From contig NZ_JBHLXC010000012.1 in NCBI RefSeq assembly GCF_042432495.1, positions 310,001-374,000 of the forward strand: a DNA stretch of 64,000 nt, written 5' to 3'. Of this stretch, positions 40,621 to 49,301 are shown one piece after another. The position numbers and the translations under genes were made by a program. The notes under the pieces are model-generated. The model had not been told where the DNA came from. It was given only the letters and a program-made list of their open reading frames with translations, and ran no database searches. The first letter of the stretch is position 1. Each line of letters opens with the position of its first letter. The DNA is from Pseudochelatococcus lubricantis. GTDB lineage: Bacteria > Pseudomonadota > Alphaproteobacteria > Rhizobiales > Beijerinckiaceae.

Positions 40621-41168
40621 TCCTCGCGCTCCTCACCATGTTCCTCGGCCAGGGGATCAATCTCTCCGCGCGCCAGGCAATAAAGAGAGTACAGATAGAA
40701 GATCAGAAACAGCGCCGCCCCGACCGGGATGACGGCCGCGATGATCCACATCGGCAGTTCGAGCGAGCTTTCGCTGCGCATCCGGCTGAAGATAAACTGT
40801 CTGGTCTGCAGCCAGCCCGTCCACATCAGCACACAGCAATAGACTGCACTCAATCCGATGACCGCTGCCGACAGGAGGCGCCGAGGCAGCTCCGGCAGCC
40901 GGCTGACCATGAAATCGGTGCGGATATGCCGGCGGCTGATGCCAGCCGATGCGAGGCCCAGAAAGGCCATTGCGATGATCGCGAAGCGCACCAGTTCATC
41001 GGCCCAGAAGGCGCTCTTGCTGAAAAGAAGGCGCGAGAATGCTTCAAAGGCCATGGTTCCCAGGGCCACCAGCAGCAGGCTCGCAATAACAAAGGCTAAA
41101 AGCTGCTCGAAGATACGCACGCCTCGGTCGAGCAGACCCGCGCGGGCGACCGGATCACTGTGCGGCAT
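40617..41168 (-). CDS. TRAP transporter small permease (DctQ type)
   Basis: The 183-residue protein has four membrane helices and the DctQ pattern: FEAFSRLLFSKSAFWADELVRFAIIAMAFLGLASAGISRRHIRTDF and LELPMWIIAAVIPVGAALFLIFYLY. The frame extends upstream to 41447 but only as a shadow of the binding-protein gene; the start at 41168 gives the usual length and overlaps the end of that gene by 14 bp. It pairs with the large permease. Confidence 0.92.
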   Translation of the reverse strand: MPHSDPVARAGLLDRGVRIFEQLLAFVIASLLLVALGTMAFEAFSRLLFSKSAFWADELVRFAIIAMAFLGLASAGISRRHIRTDFMVSRLPELPRRLLSAAVIGLSAVYCCVLMWTGWLQTRQFIFSRMRSESSLELPMWIIAAVIPVGAALFLIFYLYSLYCLARGEIDPLAEEHGEEREE

Positions 41169-42135
41169 ATTTTTCCACCAATGCAGTATAGGCTTGCCAA
41201 GTCTCGGAATTCGCGGCGCCGAAGGCATCTTTGACCGGTTGCAGTTTGCCACGGAAGGCGTCATAGGCAGCGCCCTCCACCACGACATAGCTCGCACCCG
41301 AACTGACCATCGCATTGGTGTCGTCGCCGTCCAGACGGATCGCATCCGCCCACTGGCTTGCAGCAATTTCCTCAATCGACGAGATGACCGCTGTGCGGCT
41401 TGTTTCGTCCAGGGCGTCAAGCCAGGCGCGATCGACGACCACGGCATAGGTGGTCAATAGTAGCCCCGGCACAAGCGTGCCATTGCGCGCCGAGTCAGCG
41501 AGGATTGTCCGCCAACCTGCGGGCGAGGTCATCACACCGTCGATCACGCCCTGCGACAGCGAGGTCACCATCTCCGAGGCCGGCAGGTTGATAGGATTTG
41601 CGCTCAGAGCCCGCATCATGTCGCGGAACTGGGTGCCGGCCGGGCCACGGATGCGCTTGCCGTTCAGATCGGCGACCACTGATACGGGCGTGCTCTTCAT
41701 GACCAGAACAGCGTCAGTCGCGCGCATCAATGCAAGGACAGCCAGGTTGCGGTCCCGCACCTTCTCGGACAGATAGGCCGCGAGATCGCGGGCGAAGCCC
41801 GGCTTGGCCATCAACTCGTCCGACAATGTGAAAGGCAGGCCGAGAAGCCCCATGCCCGGGTCCAGCGACTCCAGATGAGTGCTGATGGGCCATACCATAT
41901 GCACCGTGTCGGATCCGAGTGCCGCCAGCCCATCGCGATCGCTGTAAAGCTGGCCGGCGGGATAGAATTTGACCTTGATTTCGCCGCCGCTACGTTCCGA
42001 TACCAGTTGGGCGAACCGTTGAACATAACCTGTTTTCCAATGGGTATCCGGCACCTCGGTGGTGATTACCATCTCCTTCGCCGCGCCAACTGTTGCAAAA
42101 CATGCCAACGCGAACGCCAAAATTAGACGCTTCAT
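41155..42135 (-). CDS. TRAP transporter substrate-binding protein (DctP type)
   Basis: The 326-residue protein has a signal peptide (MKRLILAFALACFATVGAA) and the DctP fold: HWKTGYVQRFAQLVSERSGGEIKVKFYPAGQLYSDRDGLAALGSDTVHMVW, the central LNGKRIRGPAGTQFRDMMRALSANPINLPASEMVTSLSQGVIDGV, and a conserved Arg (KRIRGP) that normally salt-bridges the ligand carboxylate. The ligand is predicted to be a dicarboxylate such as itaconate, from operon context only. Confidence 0.93.
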   Translation of the reverse strand: MKRLILAFALACFATVGAAKEMVITTEVPDTHWKTGYVQRFAQLVSERSGGEIKVKFYPAGQLYSDRDGLAALGSDTVHMVWPISTHLESLDPGMGLLGLPFTLSDELMAKPGFARDLAAYLSEKVRDRNLAVLALMRATDAVLVMKSTPVSVVADLNGKRIRGPAGTQFRDMMRALSANPINLPASEMVTSLSQGVIDGVMTSPAGWRTILADSARNGTLVPGLLLTTYAVVVDRAWLDALDETSRTAVISSIEEIAASQWADAIRLDGDDTNAMVSSGASYVVVEGAAYDAFRGKLQPVKDAFGAANSETWQAYTALVEKYAAQ

Positions 42136-42168
42136 GTTTTCCTCCCTTTTGTATTTTCAAGTTTCTGG

Positions 42169-43032
42169 TCAAGTATTGGTTTCTTGCGTAGCCAGGCGCC
42201 TCCTCATGATCTTGACTACCGCCTCATCGACCAGTTGCCCTTCGAAAAGCACCGCGCCGGAGCCCACTGCAATCGCTGCGTCATATGCCGCAACCACCCG
42301 GTGCGCCTCCGCCAGCTCCTCGGCGCCAGCCGAGAAGGCGCTGTGAATGGCTTCGATCTGCATCGGGTGCAGCGCCCACTTGCCGGCATAACCCAAGGCC
42401 TTGCCTCGCTGCGCATCCCGCGCCAACCCCTCCAGATCCTTGATCCAGGGCCAGACCTGATCCACGGCTTCAAGCCCTGCCCCAAGCGCCGCCAGAGCGA
42501 CCTGCCCACGGGCAAGCTCAATTCCCTCAGCCCCGAAGGCGATACCGGTCTCTGCCATGTAGTCGCCCACCCCGAACACGAGTGCCGCGTTGCGCTCGCT
42601 GCTGCGCGCAATCTCGGGAGCCCGCAGCACCGCATCGGGGGTCTCGATCATCGGCAGCAGGGCCAAGAGCGCCCCCCGCTGCATGGTCAGCTGACGACAG
42701 ACACGGTCGACGCAGACGACATCCTCGGGACGGCGCACCTTGGGAATCACGATTGCGCCAACCGGCAGCTCCCGCAGTGCGATCAGATCGTCGAGCCACC
42801 ACGGGGTATCGATGCCATTGATCCGCACCGCTACTTCACCGACCGAAATTTCAGCCGTCGCGAGGGCCACGACAAGCGCTGCCCGGGCGGCGGCCTTCTC
42901 CCCCGCGGGCACCGCGTCCTCAAGGTCCAGGATCACGCTGTCGGCAGCCGAAACCAGCGCCTTCGCAACCGCCGAAGGGCGGTTGGCCGGTGTCACAAGC
43001 TGGGACCGGCGAAGCACCGTATCGCGCGTCAT
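42169..43032 (-). CDS. CitE-family HpcH/HpaI aldolase-type lyase, predicted citramalyl-CoA lyase
   Basis: The 287-residue TIM-barrel lyase has CitE-like motifs: SQLVTPANRPSAVAKAL, DSVILDLEDAVPAGEKAAARA (metal-binding Asp/Glu), EVAVRINGIDTPWWLDDL (Arg), VIPKVRRPEDV, LLPMIETPDAV and FGVGDYMAETG. Such enzymes cleave acyl-CoA substrates of the malyl/citramalyl-CoA type to acetyl-CoA plus an oxoacid (pyruvate for citramalyl-CoA). With CaiB-type CoA-transferase and MaoC hydratases upstream, it resembles Ccl of itaconate degradation. The ATGA overlap with the upstream PrpD gene couples them. Confidence 0.88.
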   Translation of the reverse strand: MTRDTVLRRSQLVTPANRPSAVAKALVSAADSVILDLEDAVPAGEKAAARAALVVALATAEISVGEVAVRINGIDTPWWLDDLIALRELPVGAIVIPKVRRPEDVVCVDRVCRQLTMQRGALLALLPMIETPDAVLRAPEIARSSERNAALVFGVGDYMAETGIAFGAEGIELARGQVALAALGAGLEAVDQVWPWIKDLEGLARDAQRGKALGYAGKWALHPMQIEAIHSAFSAGAEELAEAHRVVAAYDAAIAVGSGAVLFEGQLVDEAVVKIMRRRLATQETNT

Positions 43033-44402
43033 GCGGGCGCTCCGGCCAACGCGATCAACGGCGCGGTATCGGTCAGCGTATCAACCGTGGCAACGCCGGC
43101 AGCCAGCTGCGCAGCCCGGTCCGCACCGAGAGGACCGGCAGCGAGACTGGTGAATTTGGCGCAAACGCTATCCCAGCTCAGCGGGCGGGTCGGCTCGCCC
43201 AGCGGCTCCCGGATATGCACCGCGAGTTCTGGCGCGGACTTCGGCGTGAGCACCGCCTCACCCAGGGCCAGGCCCACGTCTTCAGTAACCTCGATCCGGG
43301 CGGCGATCCGGTTGACCTCGGCGTCGCCAAGCAGCCGATAGCTGTTCCAGTCGTTGCGGCCGTCGATCAGCGAAGCGGCAATCTGGAAGTAGACACTGAA
43401 CTGACCGTCGACGATATTCTGCGCTGCACGCTTCAGCGGCAGCGGTTCGCCAACCATGCGATAGGCGGTCGCACCGAGGCGTAGCGCATAGGATTCTTCC
43501 TGCGGCGCGGCCAGGGTCTCGCGGAGCAATAGCGCAGCCTCGATAGCCGAATGGTTCAGCCGGCAGTTGGGATAAGGTTTGATCGCCGTTTCCGCGGCCG
43601 CCCAAAAGGTGCCGAACCCGTCGGTCAGCAGGTCGGGCCGCGGCGCGGGCGAGTAGCTGGTCAGAACCCCTGCCCGGCCCTCCAGCGCTGCGGCTGCGCC
43701 AATCACCCCGGCCTCCGCCAATGCCACGCAAAGTGCGGCATCATGGGCAGCGAAGCCCGTATGCAGTCGCTTGTTCCAGGCGCCGTTCTCCAGATATTGC
43801 ATCGAACCCGCCGCCCGGCTGCCGGCCAGTCCGAAAGCGGCTTGCATCTGCGCTGCATCAAAGCCACGCAACCGGCCCATCGCCGCTACAGCGCCAAAAA
43901 TGCCGCCAAGCGGCGTGGGGTGGAAGCCGCGCGTGTAGGTGGCCTCCCCAAGCGCGGCCCCGACTCTGCAAGCCACTTCGTAACCTAGCGCGATGGCGGC
44001 CAGCAGATCGCCGCCGTTGGTATGGGTGCGCTCCGCCTCGGCCAGGGCGGCCGGGATGACGGTCACGCCCGGATGAATCTTGCCGAAAAGATTGGTATCG
44101 TCGAAATCCAAAGAGTGACCGAAGGTGCCGTTCAGCAGCAGCGCTGCCGAAAGGCTACGGCGTCCGGGTTCTCCGGCAACAGTGTGAGCACCCGGCTCGG
44201 TGCCAGCGAAGGCGGCTATGCCTTGGCGCACCGACGGTGCGCTATCGGCGTGTTGGGCCGCGAATACAGTATTGCCGAACCAGTCGAGCAGGCATACGCG
44301 CATCTTCGCCAGAACGGTGGCGGGAATCTCATCCCCCGCCGTAGATACCGCAAAGGCGGCAAGACGCGCTGTTGCGCCGGAACGTTCCAAGCCGTCAGCC
44401 AT
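43029..44402 (-). CDS. MmgE/PrpD family protein (first copy)
   Basis: The 457-residue protein has MmgE/PrpD signatures: FAGTEPGAHTVAGEPGRRSLSAALLLNGTFGHSLDFDDTNLFGKIHPGVTVIPAALA (HSLDFDDT), the YEVACRVG helix, GFHPTPLGGIFGAVAAMGRLRGFDAAQMQAAFGLAGSRAAG, and a C-terminal small domain. Characterised relatives are 2-methylcitrate dehydratase (PrpD) and cis-aconitate decarboxylase, so members act on tricarboxylic or C5 acids. A PrpD-like gene also occurs in the Pseudomonas itaconate locus. Residues 1-8 overlap the CoA-transferase end by 8 bp. The exact reaction is not known. Confidence 0.92.
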   Translation of the reverse strand: MADGLERSGATARLAAFAVSTAGDEIPATVLAKMRVCLLDWFGNTVFAAQHADSAPSVRQGIAAFAGTEPGAHTVAGEPGRRSLSAALLLNGTFGHSLDFDDTNLFGKIHPGVTVIPAALAEAERTHTNGGDLLAAIALGYEVACRVGAALGEATYTRGFHPTPLGGIFGAVAAMGRLRGFDAAQMQAAFGLAGSRAAGSMQYLENGAWNKRLHTGFAAHDAALCVALAEAGVIGAAAALEGRAGVLTSYSPAPRPDLLTDGFGTFWAAAETAIKPYPNCRLNHSAIEAALLLRETLAAPQEESYALRLGATAYRMVGEPLPLKRAAQNIVDGQFSVYFQIAASLIDGRNDWNSYRLLGDAEVNRIAARIEVTEDVGLALGEAVLTPKSAPELAVHIREPLGEPTRPLSWDSVCAKFTSLAAGPLGADRAAQLAAGVATVDTLTDTAPLIALAGAPA

Positions 44403-45621
44403 TTGCCACCTCCTCGATCAAACCAACGGTGCCGTGAGCAACCAGGGCTGCGACCGCATCGCTGTCCATTCCCATCTCGGCCAGAATTGCGGCGGTATGT
44501 TCGCCCACTAACGGGGGACCCAGTCGATTGACCGCGGCAACGTCAGACAATCGGGGCGGAAAGTCGAAGACCTTGACCGGTCCCACAGCGCTCTGTACTT
44601 CCTTGATCAGATCCCGGTCGCGGAAGCGCTGATGGTCCAATGCGTCCTCAAAACTGTTGAGCGCCCCGGCCGGAATGCCAAATTCATGGAAACGTGCCAG
44701 CCACCAGGCCCGGTTGCGCTTCGCAAAGGCCTCGGAAATGCGGACGTCAAGTTCAGCCCGGTTGGCCAGACGGTCGTTGTTGTTGCTGAACCGCGGATCG
44801 TCGAACAGCGCCAGATCGTCAATCGCCTCGCAGAACTTGCGCCACATCACGACATGTCCGCCACCGCCGGCGACGATGACTTGTTTTCCATCTGCAGCCA
44901 TATACGGCCCATAGGGCGCCATCGTGTGGTGATGCAGGCCGACCCGCACCGGGGCCTTGCCGCCATACCACATCATGTAGGGGAAATAGCCTGTCCACGT
45001 CATGATCGAGTCGAAAAGCGCGACCTGAATCTCTTGGCCTCTGCCCGTGCGTTCGCGGTGAAACAGAGCCTCAAGGATACCGACCGTCGCATACATCGCC
45101 CCCGAGATATCGCAGAGCGAGAGCGAGATCTTTGCCGGCTCCTCGGGCGTGCCATTGGTCGAGATCAATCCCGTTTCGCCCTGGACGATCAGATCCAGCG
45201 CCGAGCGAGTGGAATACTCGCCTTCCTGCCCAAAACCAGAGATGCGGCAGAAGATGATCTTGTCGTTGCGGGCGCGGAAGGCGTCGTAGGTCAGTCCCCA
45301 GGCCTCCAGCGTTCCTGGCACGAAGTTCTCAATCACCACATCGGCGGTGGCGACCAGCTCCATCAGGATGTCCCGAGCCTTTTCGTCTTTTAGGTTCAAC
45401 GCGAGGCTTTCCTTGCCGGGATTGACCCAGGCGTGACCCGAGCACATGCCATGGACGATGTTGTCCCAAAAGCGGATGATGTCGCCGCCGCCCGGACGCT
45501 CGATCTTGATGATCCGCGCCCCCATCTGCGACATCAGCCGCGTGCAGAATGGCCCGGCGACACCCTGGGTCAAGTCGATGACGGTGATGCCGTGCAAGCC
45601 GGCTGGTGAAGCGCTGCTCAT
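44395..45621 (-). CDS. CaiB/BaiF (class III) CoA-transferase
   Basis: The 408-residue protein transfers CoA between acyl-CoA and free carboxylates. Family features: GITVIDLTQGVAGPFCTRLMSQMGARIIKIERPGGGD, NPGKESLALNLKDEKARDILMEL, DVVIENFVPGTLEAWGLTYDAF (the Asp of DVVIENF and nearby Asp are conserved), ALDLIVQGETGLISTNGTPEEP (catalytic Asp in the LD motif) and GRGQEIQVALFDSIM. The start at 45621 overlaps the upstream MaoC stop (ATGA), and the N-terminal extension of the open frame is spurious. By position it corresponds to Ict, which makes itaconyl-CoA, in known itaconate operons. Confidence 0.9.
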   Translation of the reverse strand: MSSASPAGLHGITVIDLTQGVAGPFCTRLMSQMGARIIKIERPGGGDIIRFWDNIVHGMCSGHAWVNPGKESLALNLKDEKARDILMELVATADVVIENFVPGTLEAWGLTYDAFRARNDKIIFCRISGFGQEGEYSTRSALDLIVQGETGLISTNGTPEEPAKISLSLCDISGAMYATVGILEALFHRERTGRGQEIQVALFDSIMTWTGYFPYMMWYGGKAPVRVGLHHHTMAPYGPYMAADGKQVIVAGGGGHVVMWRKFCEAIDDLALFDDPRFSNNNDRLANRAELDVRISEAFAKRNRAWWLARFHEFGIPAGALNSFEDALDHQRFRDRDLIKEVQSAVGPVKVFDFPPRLSDVAAVNRLGPPLVGEHTAAILAEMGMDSDAVAALVAHGTVGLIEEVANG

Positions 45622-46124
45622 GCTGTGATCTTTCCGAAATTCATGTCCTTTTCGGCCCAGAAGGCCGCGCGTTTGATCATTACGGTGCGCTCGCCCGTGG
45701 CGACCTCGATCCCGTCCTGATTGCTTCCCGTGAAGCGATAGCGCATCAACCCGGCGTCGGGGCGCGAGGCATCGGAAAGTGCAAGCACCTCGGACCTTGC
45801 ATAGAGCGTGTCGCCCTGAAATACCGGCCCCTTCAGCCGAATGCCGGTGACCGCGATGTCCATGAAGGCATTCTCGCTCATGTCCTCGGTGGTCAGGCCG
45901 ATGACGATCGTCAGCGTGCAAGGGCCGAGGACTAGTCTTTCGCGGAACCGCCCGTCCATCGCAGTGGTGGAAGCAACCAGATCGAAATGCGCCGAAGCTG
46001 TATTCATCGACATGTGGCACATGGCGTAGTTGTCCCAGTTGGTGACCGTGCGTCCTCTCGCATGGTCATAGACCTGCCCAACCGAAAAGCTTTCGAAGTA
46101 GTTGTTGCGCCCTGTGACTGCCAT
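45618..46124 (-). CDS. MaoC-like hot-dog-fold dehydratase/hydratase (first copy)
   Basis: The 168-residue protein has MaoC features: YFESFSVGQVYDHARGRTVTNWDNYAMCHM at the N-terminus, NTASAHFD (hydratase-motif-like Asp/His region), LVLGPCTLTIVIGLTTED and VFQGDTLYARSEVL with a C-terminal SNQDGIEVATGERTVMI. Its probable role is hydration of an enoyl-CoA such as itaconyl- or mesaconyl-CoA to citramalyl-CoA. The start at 46124 overlaps the acyl-CoA dehydrogenase stop. A second MaoC gene in the operon could form a heteromeric enzyme with it. Confidence 0.87.
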   Translation of the reverse strand: MAVTGRNNYFESFSVGQVYDHARGRTVTNWDNYAMCHMSMNTASAHFDLVASTTAMDGRFRERLVLGPCTLTIVIGLTTEDMSENAFMDIAVTGIRLKGPVFQGDTLYARSEVLALSDASRPDAGLMRYRFTGSNQDGIEVATGERTVMIKRAAFWAEKDMNFGKITA

Positions 46125-47284
46125 CAGCCGCGCTCCTCGACGAGACGGCGGGCGATGACTTCCCGCTGGATTTCCGAAGTACCCTCGCCGATGGTCAGCA
46201 AGCCGCTGTCGCGCCAATATCGATTGACGGCGGTTTCGACAGCAAAGCCCATACCGCCATGAATCTGCACCGCCTCCTGGCAAACCTTCTGCGCCATTTC
46301 GGCGGCAAACAGCTTCAGCTGCCCCGCTTCGAGATCGGCACGCTCGCCCCGGTCAAGCTTGCGCGCAACCATGTAGCCCAGCTGCCGCGCCGCCTCGATC
46401 CCGGTGGACATGTCAGCAAGCTTGAAGCGCACAGCCTGGAAGCTGTTGATCGTCTTGCCGAACTGCACGCGCGTGGCGGCATAGTCACGTGCCTTGTCAA
46501 AAGCCGCCTGCGCCAGGCCGATGCAGCGGAACGCAAACTGCATGCGAGCAAATTCGTAGGTCGCCATCAGTTGGCGGAAGGCAAGACCCTCGACACCGCC
46601 AACAAGATTTGCAACCGGCACCTTCAGGTTATCGAAGAACAGCTGGTAGGAATGCATCCCGTGATAGCCAACGGTATTCAGCTTCTGGGCGGTGAATTCA
46701 GGTCCTGGAAACTCGCCACGCGGCTTTTCGATCAGCAGAAGCGAAATACCGGCGTGTTTGTGATCTTTCGATGTCCGCACGAAGCAAGAGATGACTTCCG
46801 CCCGTCTTGCGTGGGTGCACCACAGCTTGGTGCCGTTCAAGATGTAATGGTCCGCGTCTTTAACTGCCGTGGTCTTGATATTCGCGGCATCCGATCCGGC
46901 TTCGGGTTCGGTGCCGGAATGCGCCGCCTGCTTGCGTCCCGAGATCAAATCGGGCAGGAATCGCTGCTTCTGCTCGGCAGTCCCGTTGCGCAGCAATATT
47001 TCGATTAGCGCCCAGTTGCGCGCAGGCAAGGCCCCAACCGAGAACCAGGCACGGGACAGCTCTTCCGTCACCACCGCGGCGGCCAGATTGCCCATATCAA
47101 GGCCCCCCACCTCTTCAGGCGCCGTCAACCCAAAAATGCCCAGATCACAGAGCTTTTGCAGCAGATCGTCTGGTATTTCGGCTTCAGCAAGGTGCAGGGC
47201 CTGGGCAACGGGCTCCACCTCCTTGTCGGCAAAAGTCCTTGCCGCCTCTTGCATCTGGCGGATTTCTTCGGAAAGTTCGCTCAT
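46124..47284 (-). CDS. Acyl-CoA dehydrogenase
   Basis: The 386-residue flavoenzyme has acyl-CoA dehydrogenase patterns: FGLTAPEEVGGLDMG, AAHSGTEPEAGSDAANIKTTAVKDADHYILNGTKLWCTHA (FAD/CoA loop), ATYEFARMQFAFRCIGLAQAAFDKARDYAATRVQFGK and the C-terminal VQIHGGMGFAVETAVNRYWRDSGLLTIGEGTSEIQREVIARRLV. The TIGEGTSE segment contains the catalytic-base Glu position. It would oxidise a saturated branched acyl-CoA, for instance methylsuccinyl-CoA, feeding the MaoC/CitE steps; this is inference. Confidence 0.94.
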   Translation of the reverse strand: MSELSEEIRQMQEAARTFADKEVEPVAQALHLAEAEIPDDLLQKLCDLGIFGLTAPEEVGGLDMGNLAAAVVTEELSRAWFSVGALPARNWALIEILLRNGTAEQKQRFLPDLISGRKQAAHSGTEPEAGSDAANIKTTAVKDADHYILNGTKLWCTHARRAEVISCFVRTSKDHKHAGISLLLIEKPRGEFPGPEFTAQKLNTVGYHGMHSYQLFFDNLKVPVANLVGGVEGLAFRQLMATYEFARMQFAFRCIGLAQAAFDKARDYAATRVQFGKTINSFQAVRFKLADMSTGIEAARQLGYMVARKLDRGERADLEAGQLKLFAAEMAQKVCQEAVQIHGGMGFAVETAVNRYWRDSGLLTIGEGTSEIQREVIARRLVEERG

Positions 47285-47294
47285 TTGCAGTTCC

Positions 47295-47756
47295 TTACGT
47301 ATTGCGGCAGCGCGACAGATTGCGGCGATGGAAGGTCACCACTTCCTCGCCATTCTGGTTGTGACCGCGTGTGTGCCATTCGGTGATGCCCCAGCCGGGA
47401 CGACTCTCGGTCAGGCGCTGTGAGACCACGGTGGATCGCGCATAAACGGTGTCGCCGGCATGAACCGGCACCCCGAAGGAAAGATCATCGACGCCCAGGA
47501 ACGGGCCACCTGCCTCGGAAAGATCCTCCACCGAAAGCCCGAGGATCGTGGCAAAGACGAACATGGGCGGGACAATGATGTCGTCGTAGCCCAGGGCCTG
47601 CGCATAGGGGGCATTAAAGAAAATCGGGTTCATCTGAAGAAACATATTGCTGAACAAACTGGCGTCCGACGCATTGAATGTCCGGCCCCAGTGGTGTTCG
47701 AATTGCTGGCCGACGCTGAAATCCTCATACAGCAGGCCGCGTTCTTGCCGGATCAT
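47295..47756 (-). CDS. MaoC-like hot-dog-fold dehydratase/hydratase (second copy)
   Basis: The 153-residue protein has the same layout as the first copy: LLYEDFSVGQQFEHHWGRTFNASDASLFSNMF, NPIFFNAPYAQALGYDDIIVPPMFVFATILGLSVEDLSE, VHAGDTVYARSTVV and WHTRGHNQNGEEVVTFHRRNL. The Asp/Asn plus downstream NP.FFN region corresponds to the R-hydratase active-site segment. The ATG at 47756 overlaps the stop of the upstream PrpD gene. Paired short MaoC subunits often assemble as heterodimers, which could apply to the two copies in this operon. Confidence 0.87.
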   Translation of the reverse strand: MIRQERGLLYEDFSVGQQFEHHWGRTFNASDASLFSNMFLQMNPIFFNAPYAQALGYDDIIVPPMFVFATILGLSVEDLSEAGGPFLGVDDLSFGVPVHAGDTVYARSTVVSQRLTESRPGWGITEWHTRGHNQNGEEVVTFHRRNLSRCRNT

Positions 47757-49138
47757 GCCGCCACATCCTCCACGTTCGAGCGGGTGGCGGAAAGCAGCGG
47801 AGCGATCGATTCCAGATCGCAAAGACTCAGCGCAAGTGTTTGCAGGCGCTCCGTCGCATCGGGCGACAATTCCCGCAGCACATTGGCGCGGAACTTGGCA
47901 AGGATCTCGGCTCGCTCCAGCGGAAGCCCCGGCGTTCCGCGGCTTTGCGGCTTGCGCAGGACATGCCGGCTGCCATCGCGAAGAGTCAGCCGTAACTCAC
48001 CGGGAAAACGGGCAGGAAAATCGCTGAGCTGATCAACCGTGCAAGTGACCTTGCGCGAGAGGCCGAGCACTTCGGGATCAGCCAGATTTCCATCGAAAAA
48101 CCCAGACAGATCAACCCTGCCCCGCGCAAGCGCGAGAGCAATCACATAGGGCGTGCTGAACAGGGCATCATACTCGCTTTGCGGTTCGATCTTGCTTGTC
48201 CGGGGTTCCCAGACCAAATGATGCAGCCGTTCGGACAGCGGAGCCTCGATTGCGATAATCTCGTCCGCAGTAAAAGGTGCCCCTCTTTCAGCGACCAGCT
48301 CCAACGCAGCGTCGGCGAAGGCATGGATGAAATGACAGCAGGGATATGGCTTGATCGCCAGTCCCGTCAGCACCCACTCTTCGTTCAGTCTGCGGATCAG
48401 GCGCTCAGTGTCGGGCAGATAGCCCAGATGAGCCATGAAGTAGCCGTGAGGCCCCTCGAACACCGTTTTCGGCCCTGTGAAACCGGCGCGGCCGAGCGCG
48501 ACTGCCGTAATGCCCGAATGGGCGGCCCAGCCGGGATGCAGCCGCTTCAACCACGCGCCCTCGAACTGTAAGATGCCGCCGGCAAGGGATCCACAAAGCC
48601 CCAATGCATCGACAAGCTGTGTCTCGTTCAGCCCGTAGAGCCGCGCCGCCGCAGCAGCAGCGGCAAAAGGTCCGCATATTGCCGTTGGATGCAGGTGCTT
48701 GTCATGGAATTCGCCTTTGGCCGTCAGCGCCAACCGGCAACCGATTTCGAGCGCGACAATAAACGCTTCGAGTACCTCCCGGCCCGACGCGCCGGTCTCT
48801 TCACCGACAGCCAGGACTGTCGCCATAGCCGTCGCGCTGGCGTGGTAGATTCCCTCGATATGGGTATCATCAAAGTCTAACCCATGTGCCAGTGTGCCAT
48901 TGACCATTGCCGCAAGATTGGCCGGAAGTGTGCGGCCCGAGCCGATCACCGTTGCATCGCTGCCCTTGCCAAGACTCTCGGCTGCAACGTTAACCGAAGC
49001 CGCGAAGGGAAAGCCGGACGAGGCGACCGCAACGCCCAACGTATCCAGAAAATGATCTTGCGCCTTCGCATACACGTCAGATGGCAGATCGAGCCGCCCC
49101 AACGCAAACGCCGCAAGCGCTTGGGAAAGCGTGTTCAT
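47753..49138 (-). CDS. MmgE/PrpD family protein (second copy), first gene of the operon
   Basis: The 461-residue protein has GTLAHGLDFDDTHIEGIYHASATAMATVLAVGEETG, KHLHPTAICGPFAAAAAAARLYGLNETQLVDALGLCGSLAGGILQFEGAWLKRLHPGWAAHSG (the AKRLHPGxAAxxG motif) and PYPCCHFIHAFADAALEL, all MmgE/PrpD family marks. It is clearly a diverged paralogue of the 43029-44402 gene. A GAGGAGGG ribosome-binding site lies just before the ATG, and a 45-nt perfect-armed hairpin stands immediately upstream. Likely acts on a branched dicarboxylate; unproven. Confidence 0.92.
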   Translation of the reverse strand: MNTLSQALAAFALGRLDLPSDVYAKAQDHFLDTLGVAVASSGFPFAASVNVAAESLGKGSDATVIGSGRTLPANLAAMVNGTLAHGLDFDDTHIEGIYHASATAMATVLAVGEETGASGREVLEAFIVALEIGCRLALTAKGEFHDKHLHPTAICGPFAAAAAAARLYGLNETQLVDALGLCGSLAGGILQFEGAWLKRLHPGWAAHSGITAVALGRAGFTGPKTVFEGPHGYFMAHLGYLPDTERLIRRLNEEWVLTGLAIKPYPCCHFIHAFADAALELVAERGAPFTADEIIAIEAPLSERLHHLVWEPRTSKIEPQSEYDALFSTPYVIALALARGRVDLSGFFDGNLADPEVLGLSRKVTCTVDQLSDFPARFPGELRLTLRDGSRHVLRKPQSRGTPGLPLERAEILAKFRANVLRELSPDATERLQTLALSLCDLESIAPLLSATRSNVEDVAA

Positions 49139-49161
49139 GGTGTTCCCTCCTCATTGAAGTG

Positions 49162-49206
49162 GGGAGGCGACCATGCGCCGGTTAAACTGGTGCATGGTCG
49201 CCTCCC
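49162..49206 (-). promoter_or_regulatory. Long stem-loop in the leader of the C5-acid operon
   Basis: GGGAGGCGACCATGC (49162-49176) and GCATGGTCGCCTCCC (49192-49206) are perfectly complementary over 15 bp. The 15-base interior can add an imperfect CCGGT/ACTGG stem. On the transcribed (minus) strand it ends about 8 bases before the GAGGAGGG ribosome-binding site of the first operon gene. The position suits transcription attenuation or translational control. Confidence 0.7.
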
Positions 49207-49267
49207 AGTGGCACCGTCGCATGTATGGAATTTATCTTTCAAACGGATATTTTTTATATAATTATCT

Positions 49268-49287
49268 ATCCAATTTATGAATTGGAT
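49268..49287 (+). promoter_or_regulatory. Perfect 20-bp dyad, predicted LysR autoregulatory site
   Basis: ATCCAATT-TATG-AATTGGAT is a perfect inverted repeat with 8-bp arms. It contains the LysR-type T-N11-A pattern and lies 15 bp upstream of the lysR ATG, within the region shared with the divergent catabolic operon. Confidence 0.7.
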
Positions 49288-49301
49288 TGTTAGCGATAGG
49301 A

